Of a DNA stretch of 64,000 nt, positions 1 to 11,127 are shown piece by piece. Position 1 is the first letter of the stretch, and the number at the start of each line of letters is the position of its first letter. This DNA is from Alternaria dauci (lineage: Eukaryota > Ascomycota > Dothideomycetes > Pleosporales > Pleosporaceae), in assembly GCF_042100115.1 (NCBI RefSeq), contig NC_091278.1, forward strand, positions 682,001-746,000, given 5' to 3'. The notes under the pieces are model-generated. The model ran no database searches, had not been told where the DNA came from, and saw nothing but the letters and a program-made list of their open reading frames with translations. The translations under genes and the position numbers were made by a program.

Positions 1-1496
1 AAGATCGTCGATAGAACCTCTGCAGAACCCACCAGGTGCCCCGAGCCCCGCACAAAATCAAGCACTTATTGTCCAACACTTTTTTTTCAAGTCGCCCACG
101 CGAGGCGACATGCGCTCCGCTACGGTAGTTCGCGCAGGTATGCTGTCCGCTGCCCTCTGTGCTTCCACAACACCACGTGAGGCCGTTGCCGCAAACACTC
201 GATAACGAAACTGACGCGTTTCGACGCGCTCCTCCTCCCGGCCTAACCGCATCGAGACTCGTGTGGTCCGTGCAGACATACCTGGATCGTGGCGCTCTTT
301 TCGACGGCCCCTGCATAGAGGCCTTGTTTTTCTGCAAGCACGAACACATGTCACGACTTTTCCGTCCACTCTCCCGCTGCCAACGCGCTGCAAGCTCGCG
401 GACGGCCTCGCAGCTTGCATAACGGCCACTCCGCGTTGTCTTTTGATTTTCCTCCCCACTCTGCCACATAGACTTCGTCTGCACCTTGGTGAACATGAAT
501 GAGCGACAGCCAGCAGAAACCTGCCACCTATGCGCTACGCGACACTACGCACGGCCAATGCCACACTGGAGAACCCCAATTCGCTACCGCTCTAACCCTC
601 TTCTCCACAGTGGAGCGTGGGCCACCGCTCTACAACACAACAAGTGCTCGAGTCATTACTACACGGCTGTTCCATAGCCAATACCTCGAGCGCTCTCGTG
701 CGTCCCTCTGCACGGCAGCCTCCAATCAGAACCCATTTTCCTCTACCATCATGTATTCCTTGCTGTCTGCATTGATAGCCCATCGACGCTGGCAAGTTCG
801 ACCCTGTTCTACGCCCGCCTGGAGTTGGTGTGCCGCAACGTTGTGTGCATGCCGCGCTTGGCTGCGAAAACGGTCTGGATCGGCTGCAGCTCATCACACA
901 CCAATATCTAGCTATCCCGAAATGCACGTGGTTCGCCCCGATCTGGAAATACTGTTTACCAGCAGTCCTGGATCTTGAGATTTCATTGGCTGAATTTTGC
1001 TTTCTTGAAGACTGCCGAGCGCCTTGAGGGTCTCAGGGTGGGCTCCAGCCGCTCAACATAGCACGAGGCCCAAGACGCAGCCTGTTCTAGAAAGACCATG
1101 GGCCTTGTTTTGTGCCTCCAGTATCTTCAATAGTCGAGAATGCGGGGGCGTCATGCGCTCGCGAACATTATCGCAGCCCTGGTGCGATCATTGAGCACAA
1201 TCAGTGATTCTGGTGATGATGATACGCTCTGCGACACCTCCACCGCGCTTTAAATAGCAAGTATGCCAAATTGCACCAATTCTCTGATGTGCGGTACGTC
1301 TCTCGAGAGAGCTAGATTGCACCAACTTGTGAACAGAACATGGACGCAAACGGTCAAGTTCCATAAATTGGATAAATCTTGAATTCTTGACATTCAAGAA
1401 TGGCATAACATTGGATGCATACATGTCTCTATCATTGTGCGAGCCATATCATCGTTGGTCCTATCCTACTGTTTACGTCCCATATCAAGCCTTCAT
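1..1496. other. Gene-poor stretch at window edge
   Basis: Only short overlapping ORFs on both strands, none with protein-like composition, splice signals or recognisable motifs. It probably holds the 3' flank of the secreted-protein gene that ends at 1497 plus intergenic DNA. I see no RNA gene or repeat. Confidence 0.6.
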
Positions 1497-2616
1497 CTAT
1501 AGACCAAGAGCCGAGTTAAAGGCATCTGCAGCCGCCTGACCCGTCAGTCCTGAAGCGGCAGATGCAGCAGCATCGCAGGTGCTGACAGCTGCGGCGTCTA
1601 CGTCGCACTTGTTGGACATTTGTGAGCAGATGAATTGTGATATAATGTCAATCTTCTGAGCAGACCCATGATTGAAGGTGCTCAGATCGGTAGGCTCGAA
1701 AGCCTCCTCCTGACGGCCGTCAGAAGGGATACCAAAGGTGATGGTAGGGTCGCAGCTGCCGAAGGCGGCGACACCGTTGTCAGAGGCAGCAGTGTTGTCG
1801 TTGTTTTCATCATCGGCATTGCTGTTGTTACCAGAAGCAGCATTATCAGTAGCGTCACCAGCTGCGGCCGTGCCGTTGCTGGCAGATTCGCTGACGCCAG
1901 CGACGGCAGCAGCAATCTCGTCCTCGGTGAGGTCATCGACACGAAGGTTCTGAGTGTTGATGCATCCTGCATCATCAGTCGCGTCGTCGCAGGTGTTGCC
2001 GGCACCGGTCGGGTCGCCAATCTCACCAGGCGCGAAAGTCGAAGCTTCGTTAGCCATCAATGGGTCGCCACCAATTGAGGCGATCTGACGAGCGAGCTCT
2101 TCGGCAATCTGCTTATTGAGTGCCTGAGCTCCATCGCTGGCAGGGTCTTGATGCTGCTGGAGCGCAGCAATCTCGGGATTGACGGCCTGGATGGATTCGC
2201 AAGGAACAGAAGCCAGACCGACAGAGCCAGTGTTTCGTTCCAGGGTACGGTAGATGAGAGCCATAGTCATGCCCTCGACATCGCCAGCCTCCTTGGCATT
2301 GGTGAAGGCCTGGTCAGCTACGGCTTGCTGAAGGCAGTCTATAGGTAGTTAGTTTGATGAAGCTTGTATCCTGTATTCCAAACAACCCACCTGCATCAGC
2401 GATGTCTCCCGCACCCTGTGCAGCAGCCGCCGCTCCAAGAAGAGCAAAGACGCTATCCTGGATGTTATCCGGGTTGTTCAGGTTCAGCAGGTCGTTCACA
2501 GCAAGGTTAACATTGCGGTGAGCGTGTTCCTGAGGAACCTCACGCTTGGTCATGAGGGCAGTCGGACGGGCAGCCGCGACACCAATGAAGGTAAGAGCGA
2601 TGACGGAGTTCTTCAT
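1497..2616 (-). CDS. Secreted Asp/Asn/Ala-rich fungal protein
   Basis: Two exons (2616-2391 and 2338-1497) flank a 52-bp GT-AG intron and give 355 residues. The start is the first ATG after a CT-rich leader. Residues 1-16 form a hydrophobic signal peptide, and a KR dibasic site follows near residue 24-25, suggesting a processed propeptide. Paired cysteines occur in the middle (NTC and GC about residues 190-201), then a low-complexity Ser/Asn/Asp/Ala tract at about 226-264. A conserved-looking C-terminal block from about 270 begins GSCDPTITFG and includes FICSQMSNKC. I recognise this C-terminal pattern from secreted proteins of unknown function common in Pezizomycotina, sometimes labelled 'circumsporozoite-like' only because of composition. 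An extracellular or wall location is inferred. No enzymatic motif is visible. Confidence 0.82.
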
Positions 2617-4263
2617 AATGAATACGTGTATCGTTTTTCCCGGTCGTGATCGTGGATGATGAACAAGAGTAGGATTTTAGTAGAATATATAACGAAAGTG
2701 GGCCGGCCTATCGATTCTCCAGGAACGATGAAAAGAAGGATAACGAAGTGAACGACTTGAAAGACGATGAATGAAAGACTTGCACAGATGGATGGTGATG
2801 ATACTCCCCTATGCACCCCAAGGCATTCTGCCTTATATACAGCCTGAGTCCTACCAGCCATGCTGTGCAATCCTGCGCTTCAAGTGTTGCCTGACACCTG
2901 TCAAGCAAGCCGTCGTAGCGGGAGCCGCCAGGCCTGTCCGTGCATAGAAGCCGAACTGCATGAAGGCTGCCCCTGCATGGAAGGTGAAGTCCTTTCAAAG
3001 TCGCTGCTGTGCAGCCTCGCGATGGTGGCGATAGCTCGCTAACCTCGTGTGGCGCTGAGGGCCGTTGTGAGTGGATCCGCGCTAAGACTTTCGGGATGCC
3101 TTGCGTGCCTGGGTGAGACGTTGGCGAATCTTCGGAACGCGGTCTGCTTCATCCACCCCACCAACAACATCGCTGCCTGGAGATCACGGTACATTTGTGT
3201 GAGGACGTCGCGTGCAAGTCGAAAATGTACTCTGCATGTCGCAAACATGCTTCATCTTGGCGGCGCGCACTCGCTTGCCTCCACGACGCGCGCAGCAATC
3301 CTCCGAGCGCGACGGTATGGGAATGATCACAGAATAAGCTGAATCGCTTTCCCACAGGAGCGCCCACTCGCGACCGTTGTGATAGAAGCGCCTCTTTGTA
3401 CATGGCGTTGTACCCCTTACATCGCCTCTTGACGACCTCCGAACCGACCCATCGCATCCGAAGCACGATTAGACACCTTCAGACGAACGATGGCAAACGG
3501 TTCATTGTGGTGCAGACCGCGGCATACGCTGCGTGTATCAGAGCCACGGTTTACCATGAAAGCAAGCCTTCATAGCCTTGGTCGTCCATGTTCAGCCGGC
3601 AGTTTATCACAAATGCTATGCATCTGGCATCCGGAATGTTGTGTTTCCGACAAGCGGCCGGCAGCCTATGAGTATGGAACAACGCAACACATATATGCCT
3701 TGGATGTCAGGGTAGCCTTGTTGTGTTATATTGCGTCATGGGCAATCTCCCGTGTGTTTTGGTACTGAGACGAGTACAATAGCATCTGGTAGTATTACGC
3801 GCTCGCAACGTTGCATGTCTCAGATAACTCAGCGCAACCAATATGATCTACTTCAAGGATGCAGCCACAGCCTGGGTCTCAAAACACATCCGAAGCACTT
3901 TAGCCACATTGTTGAAACTGGACACTCGTAGGAACCAGACCAAGTTCTGGAGACATTCCTGCCAGACGTACTGGATTACGTCCCATCGTTGCCAAAGCTA
4001 TCACGAATCTTAGCGAAGACCTCGTTCCTTCTAGGCTATAGATCATTTGTTGATAAGACAACAGAAATCGCTGACCTGTATGGTTCCTGTCAGTGCCGTT
4101 GCCTCTCGCTAGTGTCGCATCCTCCGCTCCTCCGCTCCATCGCGAATCTCCTCCAAAAGACCCACACTCGAGACGAACCGTATTCAACCGGTCAACACAC
4201 GGTCATCAGACACTCTGTGGCTCATACTCTTCGCCGCTACCTCGCTGGGGCCGCATCGAAGCT
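2617..4263. other. Intergenic region, promoter on left side
   Basis: About 2617-2850 is the leader and core promoter of the minus-strand secreted-protein gene. From there to 4263 there are only short ORFs in conflicting frames. The frame of the next gene stays open back to 4093, but that part (rich in Pro/Arg/His/Ser) does not look conserved. Confidence 0.55.
2833..2839 (-). promoter_or_regulatory. TATA box of secreted-protein gene
   Basis: A TATATAA (followed by GG) on the minus strand lies about 217 bp upstream of the ATG at 2616. It is followed by a CT-rich leader (TCATCACCATCC..., CTTTCATTCATCG), the usual form of a highly expressed filamentous-fungal promoter. A weaker AT-rich element sits near 2685-2692. 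Confidence 0.5.
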
Positions 4264-5148
4264 ATGGCCAAGACAAGGACACTTATCATCTCAAGTCCGA
4301 TGGATGCTAAGCACGTCGGTGGCGTCAACATACTGGGCAATAGCGGCTCGAGCCTCGATAACTACTTTCCTAGCACTACGATAGTGCCGGACGAGCGACC
4401 CTCGCATACTTTTGTTGCTACTGGGAAGACTGAAGTACCGAGGCGGTCAGATACTGTCGCCGGCACGCTACGACGACCAAGTGTATCCTTGACTAGAAGC
4501 CTTTCTAAATTGAGGCGCAGCCCATCCTCGCATCGTACTGAAGCAGCACGTGGAGCTAGCGGAGAACAACATGTGCATCGTCAAGTGGAGAGTTCCAACA
4601 ATGCAGGCAGGCCCTTGAAGATGCAGTCGAGTATGTCGAGACTACGGCAGAGGGTTGGTCTAGATCGCGAAATATATGATACAACACCAATACCAAATAT
4701 GCCCACCCCTGAACCAGGATCTATACCAGAATCGATACGAAAAGACGACTTGCCACTGCAAGACACAAGGGCACTGGTGCGTCTCACCACGACTTCTTCC
4801 ATCTACCCGATCACAGATCCCGATTCTCCCAAAACAGAGACTCCGCACAAACAACCGCCTCTCGTTATTCAGCGGAGACCTTCGCCCTTCGAACATCAGC
4901 TCCCACCCGCGAACACGCAACGACCCGCGAAATCGAAGCGCGCAGATTCGGGTACTGCGATAGACTTCAAAAATGTGCCTGTGCAGGAGCGGCCGATCCC
5001 TTTCAAAGAGATAATGGCAACTCCGACTCTTGCTGAGCGTATGGCCATGTACAAGAAGACGCGCGAATACTGGGCGCATGCAGAACATGGGTTGATAGCA
5101 TGGACAGAACGTGCCGCAGGACCGAAGACAGCCACTATCGGGATCTGA
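4264..5148 (+). CDS. Hypothetical protein with CRIB-like N-terminus
   Basis: A 294-residue single-exon model. The frame is open from 4093, but the ATG at 4264 (context gctATGG) starts just before the first protein-like sequence, ISSPMDAKHVGGVNILG at about residues 8-24. ISxP followed by HVG resembles a shortened CRIB motif, which binds Cdc42/Rac GTPases; the spacing is short, so this is tentative. Then come SHTFVATGKTEVPRRSDT, a basic Ser/Arg region (SRSLSKLRR type), a Pro/Thr-rich middle, and a C-terminal stretch (about 255-280) with PFKEIMATPTLAERMAMYKK that looks helical. No catalytic domain is visible. It is probably a low-complexity adaptor or regulator; function is unknown. Confidence 0.6.
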   Translation: MAKTRTLIISSPMDAKHVGGVNILGNSGSSLDNYFPSTTIVPDERPSHTFVATGKTEVPRRSDTVAGTLRRPSVSLTRSLSKLRRSPSSHRTEAARGASGEQHVHRQVESSNNAGRPLKMQSSMSRLRQRVGLDREIYDTTPIPNMPTPEPGSIPESIRKDDLPLQDTRALVRLTTTSSIYPITDPDSPKTETPHKQPPLVIQRRPSPFEHQLPPANTQRPAKSKRADSGTAIDFKNVPVQERPIPFKEIMATPTLAERMAMYKKTREYWAHAEHGLIAWTERAAGPKTATIGI

Positions 5149-5986
5149 ATAGGGTATCTTTCTACTTCCATGTCCCGATATCCCTATATCCTAGCCTGTG
5201 TTTTCATGAAGGATACGTTAGTAACGTTTGGTGTGTATATCCATCCATCATTCACAATCGGCGCTGGACGCTTTGATATAACTCTCGTACTCAGTTTCCA
5301 AATACCATGTTAAATTTGGCGCTATCGCCTATTTGAATCCTATACATCACGATGCGTTCTTTCGTAATTGTGACATTTGCGATAGAAACGGTTAGGTCCT
5401 GGACCGTGCATGGACTGCATTTGTCGGACTCCGTAGGTGGCCTTTCACATGTTCCGAGCCCGCAACATCTTACCAAAGGCACCAAATCCATCACGACATA
5501 CCATTCGCCTAGGAATTTTTATCGTGAGAAACTCCAATTCACCTCGTTCGAGACATTCTCAGTATTGAGTAGCATTTTGCTCTATGCGGTCAAGATGTCT
5601 GCAATCAAGATGTTTCTATTGGATCGATGGGATTTTTTTTTATCTCGGAACGATCCACTGCATCCATAGGTACGCAGAGATACTTTGTGCATTCTGGCAA
5701 TATGCGAACCAAGGGACTTGGGATACTCGCTTCGCACGAACACCCTGTCTGCTCAAACATTTCTCGTGTTCAAATTATCTGCTATTGTTCTTGCGCGATC
5801 TTTGTCTAACCATTTCGCATTACTCCGATTGGACTGTAGACAGAAAGGTAGGAGATTATGAGCGGCTCCTTTGCTACTCAAGCTTACATGATCAGCATCC
5901 CGCGCAGATTTAGACTCCATTCTTCACGGATTTCCCGCCATCTCAGAGGTCAAATAGGGTGAAGAGAAAGCCAACCCGAGAAAACG
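5149..5986. other. Intergenic region
   Basis: Short overlapping ORFs only. A run of nine T's near 5633-5641 is the only simple-sequence feature. It should contain the 3' end of the preceding gene and the promoter of the first F-box-like gene; no convincing element was found. Confidence 0.55.
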
Positions 5987-7766
5987 ATGCGAATCTTGGA
6001 CAGACTCAGACCAAAACGGAAACGCGTGCACCGGCTTGCAGATCTCAGCCCTGAGATTCTGCACCTCATAATCGAATGCCTATCTAGTGAAGGCTTACAA
6101 GACATCCTCAACGTGTGTCTAGTCTCTCGCAGATTTTACCTATTTGCTGTGTTCTATCTGTACCGTTACATCACGCTCGATCTCTCGAGGGCATCTCATC
6201 TTCGCCTACTGCAGCGGTTATCGGCGCCCGGATGTCGACTTGCAGAGAGAATCAGGGCTATCACCATCATTAACACCACGACACAAGATATACTAGAATG
6301 GGACAAGCTCTACGTCATGTTTAAAAGAATCACATGTCTATGGCTGTTCACATGGATTGGCCCTCTACGAATGCCGTACTTTCTCCTTGATCTACTGGCT
6401 TCTCGACACCCGAAAGCACGTCTGAACGTTAGCACCTGGAAACCCATGACTCTGTTTAGGTCGGAATTCGCTCATATAACTCGCTACGTCATGTCCCATT
6501 CAGCGGGTCTTCAACTGAACAAGCTCGTATACCGCTACGATGGTGCACAGAGACTGGACCCTGATTTTAAGAAAAATCTTCTGATGGCTTTGAGAGACAA
6601 GGTTACGCTATCGATTTTGACTAATGCCAACTGCAATTCATACGAAGTCAATACATTTCCAGAAATGCTGGATTACTTTCGGAACAGCAGCTTCCGTCAT
6701 ATCGAAAAGCTGATCCTACACACGACAATGTTCACGTGCCGCGAGTTGTTGATATGGGCTTCGAGAGGAGATTGGCGCCGACTTACTCTTTTACATCTCC
6801 AACATGCCTCTAAGCTTCGTAGGTGGCTTCATATCTTATGGACAAATTGTCTGTGGCCATATGCTAACTCGGATGTCAGGCTATTTCATCGACAGAACTC
6901 CTTATCTCGAACATCTCAGCTTTCATTTCGATCATCGAATCGACAGAGACGGTACTGGAACTGAGCTAGTCATAACCTTAATGAGCAATCCTCTGCCTGA
7001 GTTGCGTCGTATAAGCTATAGTATCTATGGACAACATCTGGTGCCTCCTCCGCCCATCCGTTGCGCTCCTTGGGACATATTGCCGATATATCCTGGAATC
7101 ACAGAGTTGTTCTTGACTCGAGAATGGGATTGCCAGCGCGGGGTTACATCGCTGTTTGCGCCAGACGCGAGCGATATACATAGGATTCGGACACTTTGCC
7201 CCAATCTGATCAGACTCAGCATCAATATCGACATACCAAGGGCACGTTCAAGGTTCAGGCTCATTATCGAAGAGCTTTCCCAGTTCAAGGAACCGATCGA
7301 CCTGATACTGCACTTGCGACTTCCGCTCAAACATTCGAAAAGCTATAAAAACTTCTGTCTGAGGTGCAAGAAACTTTTTCTTCTGATAGTATTGCGGCGC
7401 AAACTCCTGAAACTTCCTTGCGAACGGCCTTTCCAAGTCTGCTTCCAAGCCATGCGGATGGATAAAGAGTCGCCTGGAATATGGGTCAGGTCAGAGTGTA
7501 CCGTCTGGCTCAACAGTTCTGGGTGGTTAGCTTCGAGTGGATACAACATTGACAAAAGAGAGAATTTAGACAGAATGTCGGTTATCGATCTCGAGGAATT
7601 AAGCGAGGAGCAATCACGGTTAGAACGATACCGGGATAGCAAAGGATACAGGCAAGAGTTGAGAAGGCGGGAGCGAAGCCTTGATACAACGTTTGGCTTT
7701 TCTGAAGATTTCACTTTGTACAATATCTGGGCGGGGGACGGAGAGTTGGAAACGAACAGCAGGTGA
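5987..7766 (+). CDS. F-box-like protein, paralogue 1
   Basis: Exons 5987-6818 and 6880-7766 are separated by a 61-bp intron (GTAGGT, branch TGCTAACT, TGTCAG) and give 572 residues. Residues about 17-60 (LADLSPEILHLII, then LVSRRFYLFAVFYLYRYI) look like a degenerate F-box; such proteins usually bring substrates to SCF ubiquitin ligases. The rest is a leucine-rich, irregularly repeated region as in fungal F-box proteins. The C-terminus is basic and ends with SEDFTLYNIW. It is clearly homologous along its length to the next gene: TLDLSRASHLRLLQRL here versus TLDLDRASHLRLLQRL there. The join is supported because FIDRTPYLEHL after the intron aligns with LVGRTPKLEEL in the paralogue. The substrate is unknown. 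Confidence 0.82.
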
Positions 7767-8032
7767 CGAAGCTCAAGGTATGGGACGCACTGATCAGTGC
7801 TTATTGGGATTTTTATAGCAGTGAACCTCGCTCACCTGACAAACGACCAAGTCGAGCCTCAACGTTGGTGAATCGGTTAGAGTGCTAAAGCGTTTGCATG
7901 CGCTTTCACCTGGGTAAAAAGCTTTGAAGTATTCAAGGCAGACTTAGATTGCCTTCGCCTTACTTAATAATAACAAAAAAATTCGACTATATCACCTTCT
8001 CTGGTCAAGTTCAACCTCAGCGATAGTCAACC

Positions 8033-9805
8033 ATGAAGCTCAAACGTTCGAAGAAGTCCCCGCAGTCGACGCAGGCGCATCATTTGGAGCAACAAATCAA
8101 TGAGATTCTCAGTCTAATAATCTCTAAAGTACGTTGCCAGAGCATTCGGGACGTCGCCAATCTCTGCTTGGTTTCGCGCCAATTCTACATCCTCGCCGTT
8201 CCCCACCTCTACCGAAAGGTCACCCTAGACTTGGATCGAGCCTCACACCTCCGCTTACTCCAAAGGCTCGAACGATCGGCATCTCACGTACCACGCATGA
8301 TCCGACATCTTCGTGTGTGCCTGCAAGGAAAGCATGCCGAGCATATACCCAGGATCGAGAAGGTGTTTGCGGGATTGGTCAACCTGGAAGAGTTCGAATG
8401 GGAAGGGCCACTCAACATGCCATTCCAGTTACTCGAAGCACTTTATACGCGCTTCCAAAGGGCTCGAATGTCTATCAAATGGAAGGGAGCGGCGTACACC
8501 GGTAGCGGAACTGACACTTCACCGCTCTTGGGTATGGATCTCTGGATAAGGCACCCGGCGGTTTCCATGATCACTCACCTGTGCCTCAAGATGGACGAGG
8601 ATTCGCATATCTGGCCCGGATTCAAGAGAGAGCTGGTCTGTATGATTCTGAGAACCCCTGTTCTTGAATCCCTACAGATTGTCGCGAGCGAATTGTTCGA
8701 CAACCACTTCGACTCGATGGTGGAGCATATGGAAGGCCATGTTCTACCCAAATTAAAAGATTTACGCTTGTTCGTAGGAAACTCGACCCTCTTCACACAA
8801 GATGAGCTACTATTCTGGAGTCACCAGCCAGGCTGGGAGGATCTCAAGTTTCTCGGATTGTTTCATACTCAGTCTCTCATCCCTCTTGTAGGACGAACAC
8901 CGAAGCTAGAGGAGTTGTGGCTTCTTCCTATAGACGGCGCGGATACTACAGATCTGGAATCGTGTCTAGCTGAGTGCAAAGATCCCTGCCCGTTCCCAGC
9001 ACTTCGCCGTCTCAGGGCTCGATCGCCGTGGAGAGACATCGCTCCGGCAACACAGAATGACCGTGTCATTCCTTGGTATCTGATCAACCGACTGCCACTG
9101 GAGCAGCTTACGTGCCTCGACATTTCTCGTTCTACTCAACGCGACCAAGACGTTACGGATGTACCTCAGGCCGAAGATATTGCGAGCATTCTAAGCAGAT
9201 GCCCTAACCTGGGAGAACTGCGCTTTGATATGATCATACCATGGAGTGACGAACCGTTTCCACTCGATATCATGAGGGAGCTAACCGCATTCCCTAAGCC
9301 TATCAACTTGACAGTCAGCCTACACGTTGGTCCCCATCCTCATCTTGGGTCGGAATCTCTGTCCCTTTATGTCGCACGGGGCGTGCGATGGTGTTGCAGG
9401 TCTTCGTTCAGGATAGCGCGGTGCTTTCGCAAGGAGCGTGAACGCCAAAGGATTCCTGGTAACCCGAATTTCTCGGTCAACATCGTGTGGTCCAGTGATG
9501 TGCTTGCGGAGAACCATGAAGCCAGGCAGGTCCAGTATCTCATATGCACTGTTGAGGTGAACCAGAGGGTTTCGCGCACCTGCAACACTGTGTTGTTCAG
9601 ACAAATTTCAGACGAAGACGTTGAGAGGATGAGCATGGAAAAGCTAAAGGAGAAGACAAAGCCAAGACTCGGGAATATTCTTGCTGGTCGGGCACGTTAT
9701 TTTCGCGAAATCGAACGTCGCAAGGATTTTGATAACATCGAAGCAGGGGGGTACGGGAAGGATGTTACTCTCTACGACATTCTGACTGCGTCGGATTCAG
9801 AGTAA
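8033..9805 (+). CDS. F-box-like protein, paralogue 2
   Basis: A single uninterrupted exon of 590 residues, 266 bp downstream of its paralogue and on the same strand, so a tandem duplication. Residues about 17-62 (INEILSLIISKV, then CLVSRQFYILAVPHLYRKV) form the F-box-like segment. A long Leu-rich repeat-like region follows (for example PVLESLQIV, LPKLKDLRLF, TPKLEELWLLP, CPNLGELRFD). The C-terminal region (VERMSMEKLKEKTKPRLG and GKDVTLYDIL) aligns with the end of paralogue 1. It presumably acts as a substrate receptor with Skp1/cullin, but this is family inference. Paralogue 1 has an intron at the point matching residue about 295; this copy does not. Confidence 0.85.
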   Translation: MKLKRSKKSPQSTQAHHLEQQINEILSLIISKVRCQSIRDVANLCLVSRQFYILAVPHLYRKVTLDLDRASHLRLLQRLERSASHVPRMIRHLRVCLQGKHAEHIPRIEKVFAGLVNLEEFEWEGPLNMPFQLLEALYTRFQRARMSIKWKGAAYTGSGTDTSPLLGMDLWIRHPAVSMITHLCLKMDEDSHIWPGFKRELVCMILRTPVLESLQIVASELFDNHFDSMVEHMEGHVLPKLKDLRLFVGNSTLFTQDELLFWSHQPGWEDLKFLGLFHTQSLIPLVGRTPKLEELWLLPIDGADTTDLESCLAECKDPCPFPALRRLRARSPWRDIAPATQNDRVIPWYLINRLPLEQLTCLDISRSTQRDQDVTDVPQAEDIASILSRCPNLGELRFDMIIPWSDEPFPLDIMRELTAFPKPINLTVSLHVGPHPHLGSESLSLYVARGVRWCCRSSFRIARCFRKERERQRIPGNPNFSVNIVWSSDVLAENHEARQVQYLICTVEVNQRVSRTCNTVLFRQISDEDVERMSMEKLKEKTKPRLGNILAGRARYFREIERRKDFDNIEAGGYGKDVTLYDILTASDSE

Positions 9806-10393
9806 GTGAAACTTGATAGGAATGAGATGGATGTTATGTCTGTGGTGGTTGTAATATACTGGGGCCATCTCCAATCTTTCCTTCTACATGTCCACCGAAC
9901 ATTTGAGTTTCTTGGGTTGCACAGTAAGACATACAAGTAAAACATGAAGAACGATGGAATCGAATCATACCAGAGTCAACACAAAGACACTATAATGTTT
10001 GGATACCCTGATCACATGAAAGAAATGATACCAGGAAATGTCTCACGCACTTGTACAATCGTAACCACAAACCGATTTGCGTCAAGCAGCACCCAATATG
10101 TACAACATGTCTCCCAGAACGGTCACGCTCATCGCAACAGTTGCTATCTGCCCCATACATACTTTGCTAGGTTCACTATTCTAGATAGCAGCATACCTAC
10201 GCATCAACCCGACTATCAACACTGCCTAGCGTAACATCGCCCAGCACTGGAGATGTGCTACATCCTCCTTTCGACTTGTTCCGCTCACTCATGCTACCCA
10301 CCACATAAATGCACAAACATCCTGCGTATGCGGTACACACAATGCAGCCATGCAGCCGTACATAGTCTCGACCCAGCGAGATGTCCAAACCGG

Positions 10394-10660
10394 ATGAAAA
10401 GACGCCGAGTTAGCGACGAGGGAGTATGTAGGATGTGCCAGGAAGGACGAGGTAGTTTGAGTGCACTACCAAGAAAGAGCTTGGTAGAAAGCTTCGCGGG
10501 GTTAGAGAGCTTGAAGCGGAGGTCGAGCAGTGTGGTGGAGGACTGGGACGGAGATGAAGGCGGAGGGTCTGAGGGGAGTGCTGATGGGACAACGACATCT
10601 GTGACTCCCCAACCCGAGCCGAGGAGGACCAACGCTGCCGGTTTACATGGAAAGAAATGA
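10394..10660 (+). CDS. Weak short ORF, basic then acidic
   Basis: An 88-residue ORF starting MKRRRVSDEG. It has CRMC, a Ser/Leu/Lys-rich part and an acidic Gly/Ser run (EDWDGDEGGG). Composition is protein-like, but I recognise no family and see no supporting splice or promoter signal. It may be a real small gene, the last exon of something not recognised, or chance. Low confidence is intended. Confidence 0.2.
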   Translation: MKRRRVSDEGVCRMCQEGRGSLSALPRKSLVESFAGLESLKRRSSSVVEDWDGDEGGGSEGSADGTTTSVTPQPEPRRTNAAGLHGKK

Positions 10661-10683
10661 GATACTTGGTTCTGGGGTTCTGG

Positions 10684-10710
10684 AGCAGCAGCAGCAGCAG
10701 CAGCAGCAGC
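10684..10710. repeat. (AGC)9 microsatellite
   Basis: Nine perfect AGC units. On the minus strand the repeat generates a run of alanines in a spurious ORF. It lies about 420 bp beyond the stop of the coiled-coil gene. Confidence 0.9.
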
Positions 10711-11127
10711 GGCCACAGTCGAGGAAAAGAAAATGGAAGAGACGCGCAATCACAAAGCCACGATAAGAGACTCATCAAATCACCAGAGCACACAAGACTT
10801 CAAGAATGAAGAAAAAGAATACCATTACACCGACTACCAACCCAAAAAACCCGCATGCAAGTACAGAAGATCCAAAAGCAGGGAAGAAGAGGGGGTATAC
10901 TAGAATCGTGCGAGCAAGGAGCTAGACAAAACGCCCATGACTAACGTTCCTCACCCACAATGTGTGTATATGTGTGTGCTCATTCCCTGTCTTGTCTCAT
11001 GTCCATTCCTCGTTCCTTCATTTGCTTTCCATTAAGTCGTACATCCGTCTATCGTCGTATCCAAAGGCCACCCATCGGAGAAGTACTTACATGAATTGTC
11101 TGTTTAACAAGGAGGACGGCGCCCGTT

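Larger units (their letters stand above)
9806..11127. other. Intergenic region with CAG repeat
   Basis: The right part is the presumed 3' UTR of the coiled-coil gene (stop at 11128). It contains the AGC microsatellite at 10684-10710 and a weak plus-strand ORF from 10394, listed separately. Nothing else is supportable. Confidence 0.5.

Noticed and set aside
10294..10749. 151-codon minus-strand ORF with poly-Ala
   Set aside because: The Ala run is just the AGC microsatellite; no other protein signal.
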